In this document: piece after piece, positions 26,341 to 35,630 of the stretch
How positions within the stretch are numbered: position 1 is the first letter of the stretch
Layout: each line of letters starts with the position of its first letter
NCBI GenBank assembly: GCA_016787665.1
Contig: JAEUUC010000002.1
Span: forward strand, 246,988 to 310,987
Direction: 5' to 3'
Source of the DNA: Cyclobacteriaceae bacterium
GTDB lineage: Bacteria; Bacteroidota; Bacteroidia; Cytophagales; Cyclobacteriaceae
Length of the DNA: 64,000 bases
The notes under the pieces: model-generated
Seen by the model: the letters and a program-made list of their open reading frames with translations, nothing else
What the model was told of the DNA's origin: nothing
The model's database searches: none
Translations under genes and position numbers: made by a program

Positions 26341-27678
26341 CTAGGTAAGTTTCTCAATCATTTGACCCTGAATCAATTTTCTTGAGGCCAAACGCCACGA
26401 GCGCAGTGCCTGCCAAAACAAAACCGGGATAAAAAAAACAACCAACGGCAACACCAGTGGAAGAAATTTCACCCGCCCCTTCCACCGGTACGGTAAGATC
26501 GCCTGAGGTGCCGTTGAGATGAGATACACGCGGGCCGTACGATCGCCAAAGTACTTTCGAATCAGGTACAACACACTGGGAACCGGTCGTGGGTCCAGCC
26601 AACTCTTTGGACGCCAGGCATCCCAACTACCCATTTCCCGCAACCCACCACCCGCGACCTTGAGGTGTATTCGCCTCGCCATGGGATTACTAACATTTCG
26701 GAAACCGGCCAGGTACGCACGTAAACCAAACTCGCCATCGCCCATGCGCTGTCCCTCAAACTGGCGATCGAACAAGCCAATGCGTTGAAAAACCTCGCGC
26801 CTGATCATCGCATTGCCGGTATCCAACTGATCGCTCCAGCGAAAGTACGAATAATGAGCGGGAATTTTGTCCCCCACCTGACTCAGCGACACACCCGAGG
26901 AAATGTCAGCCTGAAAAAAGTCAAGTGCTTTAAGGTGTTGTTCAATCCAGTCAGGCTCAATGCGCGAGTCATCATCGTACAACAACACATAATCCCCCTG
27001 CGCCTGCCGAATGGCCTCGTTTCGTGCCCGCCACAGAGCGCGCTCAGGCTGATGCCACACCCGCAGTTGCAGCGGCCAGTCAGCATAAAATTCGCTTTGG
27101 TACGGACGGGATTGATCGACAACAATGACCTCAAAATGGCGGTAGGTTTGCCGGCCAAGATCGCGAAGAACGTCCCGTAAGTATTCGTAACGATTCAAGG
27201 TTGGGATAACAATTGAAACATACGGCTGGGTAGCCACGAGTTGGCTTTGAAACTGTTGGTAGGTTTCGTAACGCCATGGTGTAAAATTGGGTTGCCGGGT
27301 CATCGTTTTACGGGCCTTTCGCCAGGCTCGCCACTCTTGAGCTATCCCATACCCGGCCAACACGCGCATGCCGTACACAAAAATACTCCAGGCGGGGTGA
27401 TAATATTTTACCAAAAACCGATACTCATCCGCGACTGGTACGGTTGCGGACCTCCATGAATCACCGTCAACCTGCTGGTGAATCTCGCGGGCAGGCGCGA
27501 TATAGCCGGAGTGAAAAATCTGCCATGCCCCATCACGTCTGCGCGCGTCCTCCGATTCATATCGATCATCCAGAGGTACCCCCAACGTCTCGGGAAAGGG
27601 AAAGTACTGATGATCAATCCAAGGCTGTAGATTGAAGTACCAGGTTGGTTTTACGAGTCCTAACACCGTAAAGATCAC
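26341..27678 (-). CDS. glycosyltransferase family 2 with C-terminal membrane segment
   Basis: 445 residues. A ~140-residue N-terminal extension without known motifs comes first. The GT-A domain follows: VSIVIPTLNRYEYLRDVLRD near 155, then VIVVDQSRP, the metal-binding triple Asp in LLYDDDSRIEPDW near 235, and RREVFQRIGLFDRQFEGQRM as the acceptor-side motif. A hydrophobic helix near the C-terminus (LPLVLPLVVFFIPVLFW) anchors it in the membrane. Inverting transferase; donor unknown. It overlaps the upstream asnB by 4 bases. Confidence 0.87.
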   Translation of the reverse strand: MIFTVLGLVKPTWYFNLQPWIDHQYFPFPETLGVPLDDRYESEDARRRDGAWQIFHSGYIAPAREIHQQVDGDSWRSATVPVADEYRFLVKYYHPAWSIFVYGMRVLAGYGIAQEWRAWRKARKTMTRQPNFTPWRYETYQQFQSQLVATQPYVSIVIPTLNRYEYLRDVLRDLGRQTYRHFEVIVVDQSRPYQSEFYADWPLQLRVWHQPERALWRARNEAIRQAQGDYVLLYDDDSRIEPDWIEQHLKALDFFQADISSGVSLSQVGDKIPAHYSYFRWSDQLDTGNAMIRREVFQRIGLFDRQFEGQRMGDGEFGLRAYLAGFRNVSNPMARRIHLKVAGGGLREMGSWDAWRPKSWLDPRPVPSVLYLIRKYFGDRTARVYLISTAPQAILPYRWKGRVKFLPLVLPLVVFFIPVLFWQALRSWRLASRKLIQGQMIEKLT

Positions 27679-29537
27679 ACGATTTGAATGTATTGGTTAA
27701 TGCGATCTGAAGTTTGTGCAGTTGAGTTGCCGGCTACAAAGAGCTGACCCCAAATTTCAACGGATGCCAGCAAGGCTACATGGTACCTTGAATAATGGTC
27801 ACAAAGGTAATGCGTCTGCGAAGCGGACAATCCCAACCACTCGGCCAGCACGCCACCCGAGAAAAATTCAGGTCTGACGTTTACATGCCGCAAGCCATAG
27901 GTAGGAAATCCGTTCTTCTTCTTGTTAACCAGCGAGGCGGGTAGCTTTCCCTCCGCTAATTTCCTCACGATCCATTTGTCTGTGAGAAAAGGGTGTTTGA
28001 CGTTATGAAATCGAAGCGTTCGGGAAATTTTAAACCTTACCGGGAGGTTCATCGCAAAAGCAATGATATCCTCATCCAAAAAAGGAAAACGGGCCTCCAC
28101 AGAATGTATCATGCCCATTCGGTCATTGCGCCACAAAAGGGAGTTAATGCCTTCCTGCATCATTTGGGCCGTCAGGTATTGCTCCTGCTGGCGTTGGGCG
28201 GGCAGAAAATCGTAGGCTTGAATCCCCTCGGCCCGCAACATCTGCCGCGAAAAATTCTGCGTGGCTTGTTCCAAAACTGACAGAAGCCCTAACGCACCCT
28301 CATCCTTTCTGATGTACGCCCGAAGTCCAGGAACACCACTATATAGGCGCTGGAGTAGGTCGAACGGGCTTTTGAGAAGGCCGTCATACCTGCGGGTCAG
28401 TAACGATGGATACCCCAGGAAAAGCTCGTCCGACCCCTCGCCTGTCAGCACAGCTTTCACTTTTTCCTGACGGGCCAATGCCGAGACGTTAGAAAACGGA
28501 ATAGCATTGAAGTGCACCACCAGCGGTGACTCATAGTGCCAGGTCACCCGAGCCCAATCCCGGAGCGCCATGTTGCGCTCAAACGGATAGTCAAACAAGG
28601 GCTGTTGCAGGTGGGATGCCAATTCACGCGCATCAGCAAACTCAGAATACTTCCCCAGTATGTTGGCCGTGAATAACTTGAGTGCTTTTTGGTGCCGTAC
28701 TGCATAGGTGGCGATCAGGCTGGAGTCTATTCCACCGCTCACGTACGCACCCATGGGAGCATCACTGATCAGCATCCGCTCAATGGCCTGATTAAACAGA
28801 TGATCAAACTCGGCCACGACTTCCGATCTGGGCAGACGGTCAAGCCGCTGGTACTCCTGACTTTTGACCATATCCGTTAACTGGAAGTACACATGCTCGG
28901 ACAGCCCCGAAGCGGAAATCCGGACGTAGCTGCCCGGCTTAACCTGAAAGATCGAATGCCAGGCTGTCTCGTACCGCGACTTTTCCAAAATACCAAATGC
29001 TGAAAACAATGCCCGAATCGGATTCACCTCGAACCGACCGGCTGCCAGCAGCGCTTTGATCTCAGACGCAAACCAAACGGTACCCTGCTGATCAGTTCCA
29101 TAGAATAAAGGCTTGATCCCAATTCGGTCGCGGGCCAGGGTAACCGTGTGATTCACTTTATCGTACCAGGCAAAGGCAAACATGCCCCGGGCTTGCCGAA
29201 GCGTTTCCTCAATGCCCCATTCGCGCAGTGCAACAAATAATACCTCCGTGTCAGAACTGGATCGATACGGTTGGGCGGGTAGCCTGGATCGCCATTCGCG
29301 GAAGTTGTAAATCTCACCATTATACACCAGCACGTAGCGGTCATCTTCAAAAGGCTGATTTCCGTTGGACGATAAATCGATGAGACTAAGACGATTGTGC
29401 GCGAGCCCCACCACGGAATCGGTATAGTAACCGATGGCATCAGGACCCCGGTGGACAATCGTTCTTGCCATCGACTCCAGCCGGTTTTTGTCAATGGATC
29501 GATCAGCGCGGGTTAGATATCCGGATAAACCGCACAT
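27675..29537 (-). CDS. asnB: asparagine synthase (glutamine-hydrolysing)-like amidotransferase
   Basis: 620 residues from ATG 29537, which puts the nucleophile Cys at position 2 (MCGLSGYL). N-terminal class II glutaminase: HRGPDAIGYY, NGEIYNF, SSDTEVL. C-terminal AsnB synthetase: PP-loop GAYVSGGIDSSLIA near 257 and TGEGSDELFLGYP near 365. Besides making asparagine, such proteins in glycan loci amidate hexuronic acids or transfer glutamine-derived ammonia. It is one of four related genes here. Cytoplasmic. The glycan substrate is an inference from context. Confidence 0.9.
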   Translation of the reverse strand: MCGLSGYLTRADRSIDKNRLESMARTIVHRGPDAIGYYTDSVVGLAHNRLSLIDLSSNGNQPFEDDRYVLVYNGEIYNFREWRSRLPAQPYRSSSDTEVLFVALREWGIEETLRQARGMFAFAWYDKVNHTVTLARDRIGIKPLFYGTDQQGTVWFASEIKALLAAGRFEVNPIRALFSAFGILEKSRYETAWHSIFQVKPGSYVRISASGLSEHVYFQLTDMVKSQEYQRLDRLPRSEVVAEFDHLFNQAIERMLISDAPMGAYVSGGIDSSLIATYAVRHQKALKLFTANILGKYSEFADARELASHLQQPLFDYPFERNMALRDWARVTWHYESPLVVHFNAIPFSNVSALARQEKVKAVLTGEGSDELFLGYPSLLTRRYDGLLKSPFDLLQRLYSGVPGLRAYIRKDEGALGLLSVLEQATQNFSRQMLRAEGIQAYDFLPAQRQQEQYLTAQMMQEGINSLLWRNDRMGMIHSVEARFPFLDEDIIAFAMNLPVRFKISRTLRFHNVKHPFLTDKWIVRKLAEGKLPASLVNKKKNGFPTYGLRHVNVRPEFFSGGVLAEWLGLSASQTHYLCDHYSRYHVALLASVEIWGQLFVAGNSTAQTSDRINQYIQIV

Positions 29538-29547
29538 CAATCAAATA

Positions 29548-30411
29548 TTACTTGTGTTGCCCCCATATTAGGATCTCGGTATTGGGCGCCAGCTGAGGCC
29601 GATCTGAAATCAATTCGGATTGCGGCACCATACTGAGCAACTCTGCAGTGGTGTATGAATTGTAATGTTCCGGTGTGATTTGGTTATAGGTAATATAGCC
29701 GCGCTTTGAACGCAAAATCACTTTCCTCAGGTATTCGTCTTGCACATCCCGAGGAAGTTCTGAAAAGGCATAATTGCTAATGACCAAATCATAGGAGGCA
29801 GGCGATAATTCATTCATTGTCTTAAACGAAATAGCCGACCGGAGAACAAAATGATCAAGAAATCGTTGGGCCAGCATCAGCACTGGCCGCAGATCAATAA
29901 GCGTGTACGACTGGGTACTATCAATGGCATGAATAACCCGACACTGGCCGCCATACCCAACTCCAATTTCAGCGATTGAAAAACCAGACAACGGACCAAA
30001 TAGTGCACGCAGTTCGGCAAACACCTTTATGTACCGGAGTGTCGTTGGGGCAAATGCCCCCAGGCCTGGGTAGTGGAAGACCTCCGGATTTCCGCACCAG
30101 TCATTCTTTTGGAACGCTTCCAAATCGTTGAAAATGTCAGGATCAATCCTTCGTATTTCCTCGACATACAATGCCCCCTGATCCTCACTCAAATGCTCAA
30201 GTATCTGTCGGTAAGCATAATTCCGAAGTCGATTGCTTCGAAACGATTTAAACCTCCGCGCAGACAAACTTGCCTGGAGGCAAAACTCAGGATATTTGTT
30301 GTTGTCCGATATGCTCGTTGACAGCTTGTTTCTGCGTGGGTCAATTAACCCTTTGACCAGCTGTTTTAACCCGGGGGGTACGCTTTTTCGGACCGTATCA
30401 AGAATAGGCAT
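29548..30411 (-). CDS. putative sugar O-methyltransferase
   Basis: 287 residues. The long N-terminal helical part (residues 1-140) is typical of the NanM-like sugar O-methyltransferase family. The SAM-binding core follows: FSIAEIGVGYGGQCRVIHA near 145, YTLIDLRPVLMLAQRFL, and YDLVISNYAFSELPRDVQ. The last part (YITYNQITPEHYNSY) matches the same family. It would methylate a hydroxyl on a glycan sugar. Neighbours are asnB downstream (10-base gap) and an FkbM methyltransferase upstream. Family identification is from remembered motif pattern. Confidence 0.8.
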   Translation of the reverse strand: MPILDTVRKSVPPGLKQLVKGLIDPRRNKLSTSISDNNKYPEFCLQASLSARRFKSFRSNRLRNYAYRQILEHLSEDQGALYVEEIRRIDPDIFNDLEAFQKNDWCGNPEVFHYPGLGAFAPTTLRYIKVFAELRALFGPLSGFSIAEIGVGYGGQCRVIHAIDSTQSYTLIDLRPVLMLAQRFLDHFVLRSAISFKTMNELSPASYDLVISNYAFSELPRDVQDEYLRKVILRSKRGYITYNQITPEHYNSYTTAELLSMVPQSELISDRPQLAPNTEILIWGQHK

Positions 30412-30430
30412 AACGATGAAGGATTAACGA

Positions 30431-31231
30431 TTAACTGTTCGCGACTCGCGCGTAGATATCTCCAAACCGAGTACCCGAAAACTCGTGGGACTGCACTCGC
30501 TCCCGGAATACATGGGAATCCACCCACAGACCACCGAAGACCATGGATTCCCCAACGGAATGATTGAACTGGTTGTAACCAATCGATTCAAGCCGATCAA
30601 TGATTTGAATAAGATCGGGTAACAACTCCGGCACGGTATACTCCAATGAGATCGTGCCTACGGCCCGTGTTAACCCCCCCACCACTTCCAACTCAAATCC
30701 CTCAACGTCCACCTTGATAAAACTGGGTTCGCCATACGTGTACAATAATTGATCAAGCGTGGTTAACTCAACCTGACGGGACGATTTTTTCCACAAGGAG
30801 GAAACATGCCGGGTATCTTTGACACGATCAATATAATCACTCGAAAACGTGGAGAGCACAGAGTTGTCGGCTTCAAAAAACTCACGCATTTCAACTTTGG
30901 CGCCCACACCTTTTGGAACCCACGTGATCTGATCGCCAAAATGCCTTTTTAAATACTCGCCACACTTTACCTGTGGTTCAATGGCTATCACCTTTGCTCC
31001 GCATTTGAGAAAAATTTCCACCCGGTTACCGTAGTTGGCGCCTACATCAAATACGGTCGATCCTGGCTGAACGAACTCTTTGTAGAAAGACAAGCCCGTC
31101 CGGACTAAGGGCTCAATCGCGAGGCCTGGTGTTTCCTTGCCCCGCCATTTTTGAACACGCCCCCACAAACCAAGGTTGATCAACCATCCCTTGATCCAGC
31201 GCTTCATCTGTTGTCGTTGCCGCTTATTCAT
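30431..31231 (-). CDS. FkbM family methyltransferase
   Basis: 266 residues from ATG 31231, which overlaps the upstream stop as ATGA; a longer start at 31267 would add 12 residues that overlap the previous gene more. Core motifs: VFDVGANYGNRVEIFLK near 60, VIAIEPQVKCGEYL and FIKVDVEGFELEVVGGL near 160, which are diagnostic of FkbM. Such enzymes O-methylate sugars and other natural-product hydroxyls. N-terminal basic residues (KRQRQQMKRW) may contact the membrane. Substrate not known. Confidence 0.87.
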   Translation of the reverse strand: MNKRQRQQMKRWIKGWLINLGLWGRVQKWRGKETPGLAIEPLVRTGLSFYKEFVQPGSTVFDVGANYGNRVEIFLKCGAKVIAIEPQVKCGEYLKRHFGDQITWVPKGVGAKVEMREFFEADNSVLSTFSSDYIDRVKDTRHVSSLWKKSSRQVELTTLDQLLYTYGEPSFIKVDVEGFELEVVGGLTRAVGTISLEYTVPELLPDLIQIIDRLESIGYNQFNHSVGESMVFGGLWVDSHVFRERVQSHEFSGTRFGDIYARVANS

Positions 31232-32181
31232 AGGGTAACAGGCTCCCATGTGCAGCCCCCCACCCAAGCCGCGTACCTTGAAAATTTGCTATTGTACATA
31301 ACATTTGATTTGATAAAGTAAATATGGTGCATCCCGGTTAACGCTAAAAAATCAAGTACTGTTTTTTTATGATTGTCGCCACCCTTGGCCGGGCTTTGCA
31401 GATCGGTGTGAACCGGCATTCCAGGTATAACCTGCAAGTTGGCAAACTGCTGCTGAGCAGCCCGAATAAAACGAGGACTGTCCGTGAAAAGATAGGGCGT
31501 TGATTCGGCCCTTTCGTTCAATTTGAGTTGGATCGCAGAGAGACAATTATCCATCAGCCGTTCCTGATCGGCTGTTGAAATGGACACCCGCCCAGTATCT
31601 GAAAAATCACCCAACAGATTAGTAAACCGCAAGTGAAACCCAATCCGGTGGGTCGGTTTAAAAACGGGCGCCAATTCTTGTTTGACCTGCCCGCGAACAA
31701 CAAATAACTCGCGGAATAACGAACCCCAAAAAGCTCCGTATTCACTCTTCTGAATATCCGGGTAAACCTGCGAAACAAAATCAATATTACTATAGACGTG
31801 ATACATGCCACCACGGTCCAGTCTTTTTACCAGGCGGGGAAGATCCACCCACGACTGATCGAACAACCATATGGGGCGAGCAGCCGGCCAGGTCTTTTTA
31901 ATGAAAGCACAATTCCATTTTACCGTGCCCTCCTGAAAAAAGTCACCTAACGAGAAGGGTTGAGTATAGTGAATTTGAAAACGCCAACCCAGTTTTCGGG
32001 CCAAGGCATAAAATGAAACAATTCCCTTCAACCGATCGACAAATCCCCCATGCTGAAGGCTACCGTCTATAACCATAACAAGCGTTGTGTCCTCGCTTCG
32101 TGCAGACGCAAACCCAAACCGATAATGACGGAGAACAACCTGGCACTCACGTAAGGCGCATTTAAACTTCTGCCTGTTCAT
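31228..32181 (-). CDS. putative fucosyltransferase-like protein
   Basis: 317 residues from ATG 32181, overlapping the exostosin gene by 20 bases. SLQHGGFVDRLKGIVSFYAL near 45 (His-Gly-Gly loop followed by an Arg) and RIGFHLRFTNLLGDF near 205 resemble the donor-binding elements of alpha-fucosyltransferases of the NodZ/GT23-like and GT11-like groups. TPYLFTDSPRFIRAA follows and fits the next element. gmd and fcl at the start of the cluster would supply GDP-fucose. The match is by pattern only; it could be another GT-B transferase. Confidence 0.5.
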   Translation of the reverse strand: MNRQKFKCALRECQVVLRHYRFGFASARSEDTTLVMVIDGSLQHGGFVDRLKGIVSFYALARKLGWRFQIHYTQPFSLGDFFQEGTVKWNCAFIKKTWPAARPIWLFDQSWVDLPRLVKRLDRGGMYHVYSNIDFVSQVYPDIQKSEYGAFWGSLFRELFVVRGQVKQELAPVFKPTHRIGFHLRFTNLLGDFSDTGRVSISTADQERLMDNCLSAIQLKLNERAESTPYLFTDSPRFIRAAQQQFANLQVIPGMPVHTDLQSPAKGGDNHKKTVLDFLALTGMHHIYFIKSNVMYNSKFSRYAAWVGGCTWEPVTL

Positions 32182-33235
32182 GTCGCCATCGAAAATAGTC
32201 GAACATACCACCCATCGTCAACTGCCGTTCCCACAACTGCCGATTCAGTAACTGCAGTGATTGAAACTGGTACGGGTCCAAGGTCCTATGAAATGCCAAT
32301 ACTTTCTCCGCCAACATGCCCCGCTCGTGCCACTCCACCCAGACCACGTGCTTTTTCCAGTCCACCCATTGATCGAAAGGCAGCAAGCAATCGGTATTGA
32401 CGAAGACCGGAATACGCCCCATCATCAACGTCTCATATAAACGAACCGAAAAGTTCCCTCCACCCCGAACGCATAGGATATAGTCTGACGAGAGGATGTT
32501 GGCATAATACTCCTGGGTTGTGCGGTGCAGTTCCGCAGGTGTTGAAGCCCCTGCCCGGTACCGTGCCCGGTAAATGAAATTCGTCTCGATTCCGGGATGC
32601 TGCTCCAGGCTTCGAAGCAACGAAGCGCGCTGAAATGCCGATAGAAATACCGGCTCCCAATCTGACCGAATCGGATTAGCAAACGCCCGCTTCACATTTT
32701 CAAACAGGAATTTGCCTGACTCCTGCACTAAACGAAAAAGGCCCCGCGTGGCATGACCACAGAAACCGACCATCGGTCGAGCCTGGTACGGGCGCGGTTG
32801 AAATCCGCCTGGCGAAAAAACCGGCAGTTGATCGGACAGGGCGAAAGGCATTCCTTCATATTCAGGTCCCAATTGAGAACGAAACCCTCCCATGCGAAAA
32901 TATACCAATCCCTTATACTCAGGATACCGGGCCCCAAAGTCACCGGCAATACCTGCATAACCCCTTACCTGATGATGAACACACAACTGGCTGTACTCCC
33001 GTATTTTATCGCGGTAGCCGAACCGAACATAATCATTAACCGTGTACGGCAACACCATCAGATCCGCCTCTCCGATATGGGCTGTAAATTGCACCAGATG
33101 CATATCCACCGACCACTTTTGATACAGTTCCTCATGATTCCCCCATTCACCCTTTCGGTAGAATAACCGTGCTGGCCAAAACAACCTTCGTTGGTCGACT
33201 TCGAGTTTCACATCGGTTGGTACAAAAACCAACAT
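32162..33235 (-). CDS. exostosin family glycosyltransferase
   Basis: 357 residues. GT47-like features: DLMVLPYTVNDYVRFGYRDK near 60, VGFCGHATRG near 150, and the donor site YILCVRGGGNFSVRLYETL with MMGRIPVFVNTD near 275-295. These are the most conserved parts of exostosin proteins. No signal peptide or membrane helix, so it acts in the cytoplasm on the lipid-linked chain. It is separated from the upstream GT4 gene by 2 bases. Sugar donor unknown. Confidence 0.85.
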   Translation of the reverse strand: MLVFVPTDVKLEVDQRRLFWPARLFYRKGEWGNHEELYQKWSVDMHLVQFTAHIGEADLMVLPYTVNDYVRFGYRDKIREYSQLCVHHQVRGYAGIAGDFGARYPEYKGLVYFRMGGFRSQLGPEYEGMPFALSDQLPVFSPGGFQPRPYQARPMVGFCGHATRGLFRLVQESGKFLFENVKRAFANPIRSDWEPVFLSAFQRASLLRSLEQHPGIETNFIYRARYRAGASTPAELHRTTQEYYANILSSDYILCVRGGGNFSVRLYETLMMGRIPVFVNTDCLLPFDQWVDWKKHVVWVEWHERGMLAEKVLAFHRTLDPYQFQSLQLLNRQLWERQLTMGGMFDYFRWRHEQAEV

Positions 33236-33237
33236 GC

Positions 33238-34407
33238 TTACTGATAAAACGACACAAATTCGTGGCGCTGTCGATCCAACGAAAACTCCCCTGAAATCCG
33301 TTTGGCTGCGCGCTGCACCATTTCGGCTCGCGCTGCCTGCGCGGAGTTACATACAGCCACAATCTGATCCGCCAACCGGGCGGCCTGGCGCCTCGGGACG
33401 ACCCAACCCGTCATGCCATGAAGCACATTCTCCGCGAGCCCTTCGGCATCACTGACCACGCATAAACACCCCATGGCCTGCGCTTCGAGAACCGCATTAC
33501 AGAATCCTTCTTGAATACTGTATTGCAAGTACAAATCGGTTGACCTCAGTAACTCCCGCACCGCCTCGGGTGGCAACTTACCGGCAAAAATTACCCGGTC
33601 GGACAGCCCCAATTGATGCACAGCAAACATAAGCCGCTCGTACTCCTCGCCTTCTCCTACTACGGTGTACGTAAACGAAATGCCCGCCCGTTGGACCTCG
33701 GCCAAGGCTTCAAGTGTATACTCCAATCCCTTCTTCCAATGCAAGCGGGCAAGGGTTAGCATCCGCCACGGATGAGGCTCACCTTCAGGCATGCGAACAG
33801 GTTGAAAAACATGAGTGTCAATGGCAGGGGTGATCTTGATGATTTGATCAGATGAAGGACAGCCGTTTGCCAGGACAGCCTGACGAAGGTCGTCTGAAAT
33901 CACATGTACTCGGTCGGTGCAGGTCCATGTCAGACGGTAACAGCCGGGGTGTTTCACCGGATAAATGCATATATCAAAACCGCGGAAACTCACTGCCATG
34001 CGCGCACCAATCACTGCGGCCACATGCTCACGGCCGATGGCCATGGTTCCAAATCCGAAATGCAGCCAATCACAGCGCACCGAGAGCAAATGAATTGAGC
34101 GATAGAGAGACGAAACGTTCATCCGCCACCCCAGGCCACTCGCCCGATTTGCAGCCAACAGCCGCACTATCTTTATCGGCCCCGCGGCCCATACGTATTG
34201 AATCAGCTTTTTTAAAAAGGTGACCCCCGACCATGCCCCTAACCCGTAGTGCAATTCGATCCCTTCCGGCAACAACGGTGTTGTCGCTTTTCTATCAGCC
34301 AGCACCATCACCTTCCACCCCGGCATGCCGCTCAGGAAATCGATTTTGCTTCTGAAGAATGTTTCGGAATAGCCCGGAACAGATGCCAATACCAGGGCTA
34401 TGCGCAT
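33238..34407 (-). CDS. glycosyltransferase family 4
   Basis: 389-residue GT-B enzyme of the WcaL/colanic-acid type. The start MRIALVLASVPGYSETFFRS has the S-E-T-F segment of that group. Donor domain: PHPWRMLTLARLHWKKGLEY near 220, VVGEGEEYERL and QEGFCNAVLEAQAMGCLCVV near 300 with both Glu of E-x7-E. Ten-base overlap with the upstream GT4 gene, which is related and may be an ancient duplicate. Sugar unknown. Confidence 0.88.
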   Translation of the reverse strand: MRIALVLASVPGYSETFFRSKIDFLSGMPGWKVMVLADRKATTPLLPEGIELHYGLGAWSGVTFLKKLIQYVWAAGPIKIVRLLAANRASGLGWRMNVSSLYRSIHLLSVRCDWLHFGFGTMAIGREHVAAVIGARMAVSFRGFDICIYPVKHPGCYRLTWTCTDRVHVISDDLRQAVLANGCPSSDQIIKITPAIDTHVFQPVRMPEGEPHPWRMLTLARLHWKKGLEYTLEALAEVQRAGISFTYTVVGEGEEYERLMFAVHQLGLSDRVIFAGKLPPEAVRELLRSTDLYLQYSIQEGFCNAVLEAQAMGCLCVVSDAEGLAENVLHGMTGWVVPRRQAARLADQIVAVCNSAQAARAEMVQRAAKRISGEFSLDRQRHEFVSFYQ

Positions 34408-35630
34408 TCGATGACCTTTCGATAAAGTTCGCTAAAACCGGCCATTGCCAGGCGATCGGAAAAACGTAACTGAATGGTTTTGTGGGCTTCCTTTCGGACC
34501 GCATCCAGTTGCTCCGCTGGTAGCGTGCTCGCGCGCTCAATTGCTCGCTTCAGGCCCGCGGCATCTCGCACCGGCACCAACCACCCGTTTTGTCCATCTT
34601 CAATCACCTCACCCATACCACCACAATCGGTTGACACCACGGGCAAACCTACACTCATGGCCTCCAAAGCCACGTTCGCAATGCCCTCTTCAAGGCTTGG
34701 CAGTACAAGTAAATCGTGTTGCCGCATCTGCTCCAATACCTCACGGTGAGAAAGACCGGGAATGTGGTGAACCAGCGGGGAAAGGCCCAACTGATGAATC
34801 TGATACGCCAGTTCTTCGGTCATTTCGCCTCGGGCGATTAATGTAAGCCGAAACTGGTTGCCTTCGGCCATCAGGCTCGCCAATGCATCCAACAGCACAT
34901 GGTAACCCTTCTTCCAGTGAATACGACCTACCGCTAATAATCGAATGACCCCGGTGCGGGAAGACCGCTCAGGGAGATTGGCCGGTTCGGGCAGCCCGCT
35001 GTAAATCACGGAGATCTTTTCGGCTGCTGCTCCATAGCGTTCGGCTTCGCGGGCGATGGCTTTTGATACGGCATGGAAGGCATCGTACTTTGGAAAAACC
35101 TCGCGATACTGGCGCGCCAGTGCGCTATTGGCCAGCGGTGAATAGTTGATGTGCGCACCGCGCAAACTTAATACCATCTTGACACCGAACAGATCTCTCA
35201 AAAATATCCAATCCCCTGCGGCCTTGGCCCACTGGACATGAAAAACATCGGGTAAGTGCAGAACTACAGGAACTACTTTTTGCCATTTTGAAAAACTGGC
35301 TGAGTCGGAGAATGGCCCCTTGCCTAGATGTTGTTTTAACTTGCGATAATGCGAATAACGTGCCATCAGTAACCAAAGAATTCGACCTAAACCTTGTGCC
35401 ATACCCGCCAAACCGGGTCTATTTGAGAAAATCTTTACGCGTGGATTTGGGTACCGGGTTGGTTCGTGGAGTGTACCAAACAGAAGCACTTCAATTCCGT
35501 CACGGGCAACAACCTTTATCATTTGTTCGATAAACGTGGTTGATGGTATGACCCCGGAGAAAACGGCCAATCGAATGGGTCGGTCAAATACAGAGCCTGC
35601 CCGACTTACTTCTTTCCGATAAACAGCCAT
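34398..35630 (-). CDS. glycosyltransferase family 4
   Basis: 410-residue GT-B enzyme. The N-terminal extension of about 20 residues precedes IRLAVFSGVIPSTTFIEQM. Donor domain: IRLLAVGRIHWKKGYHVLLD near 230, LTLIARGEMTEELAYQ and EEGIANVALEAMSVGLPVVS near 315 with both acidic residues. The shared HWKKG phrase links it to the adjacent GT4 gene. It overlaps the methyltransferase upstream by 25 bases. Cytoplasmic; donor unknown. Confidence 0.88.
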   Translation of the reverse strand: MAVYRKEVSRAGSVFDRPIRLAVFSGVIPSTTFIEQMIKVVARDGIEVLLFGTLHEPTRYPNPRVKIFSNRPGLAGMAQGLGRILWLLMARYSHYRKLKQHLGKGPFSDSASFSKWQKVVPVVLHLPDVFHVQWAKAAGDWIFLRDLFGVKMVLSLRGAHINYSPLANSALARQYREVFPKYDAFHAVSKAIAREAERYGAAAEKISVIYSGLPEPANLPERSSRTGVIRLLAVGRIHWKKGYHVLLDALASLMAEGNQFRLTLIARGEMTEELAYQIHQLGLSPLVHHIPGLSHREVLEQMRQHDLLVLPSLEEGIANVALEAMSVGLPVVSTDCGGMGEVIEDGQNGWLVPVRDAAGLKRAIERASTLPAEQLDAVRKEAHKTIQLRFSDRLAMAGFSELYRKVIECA

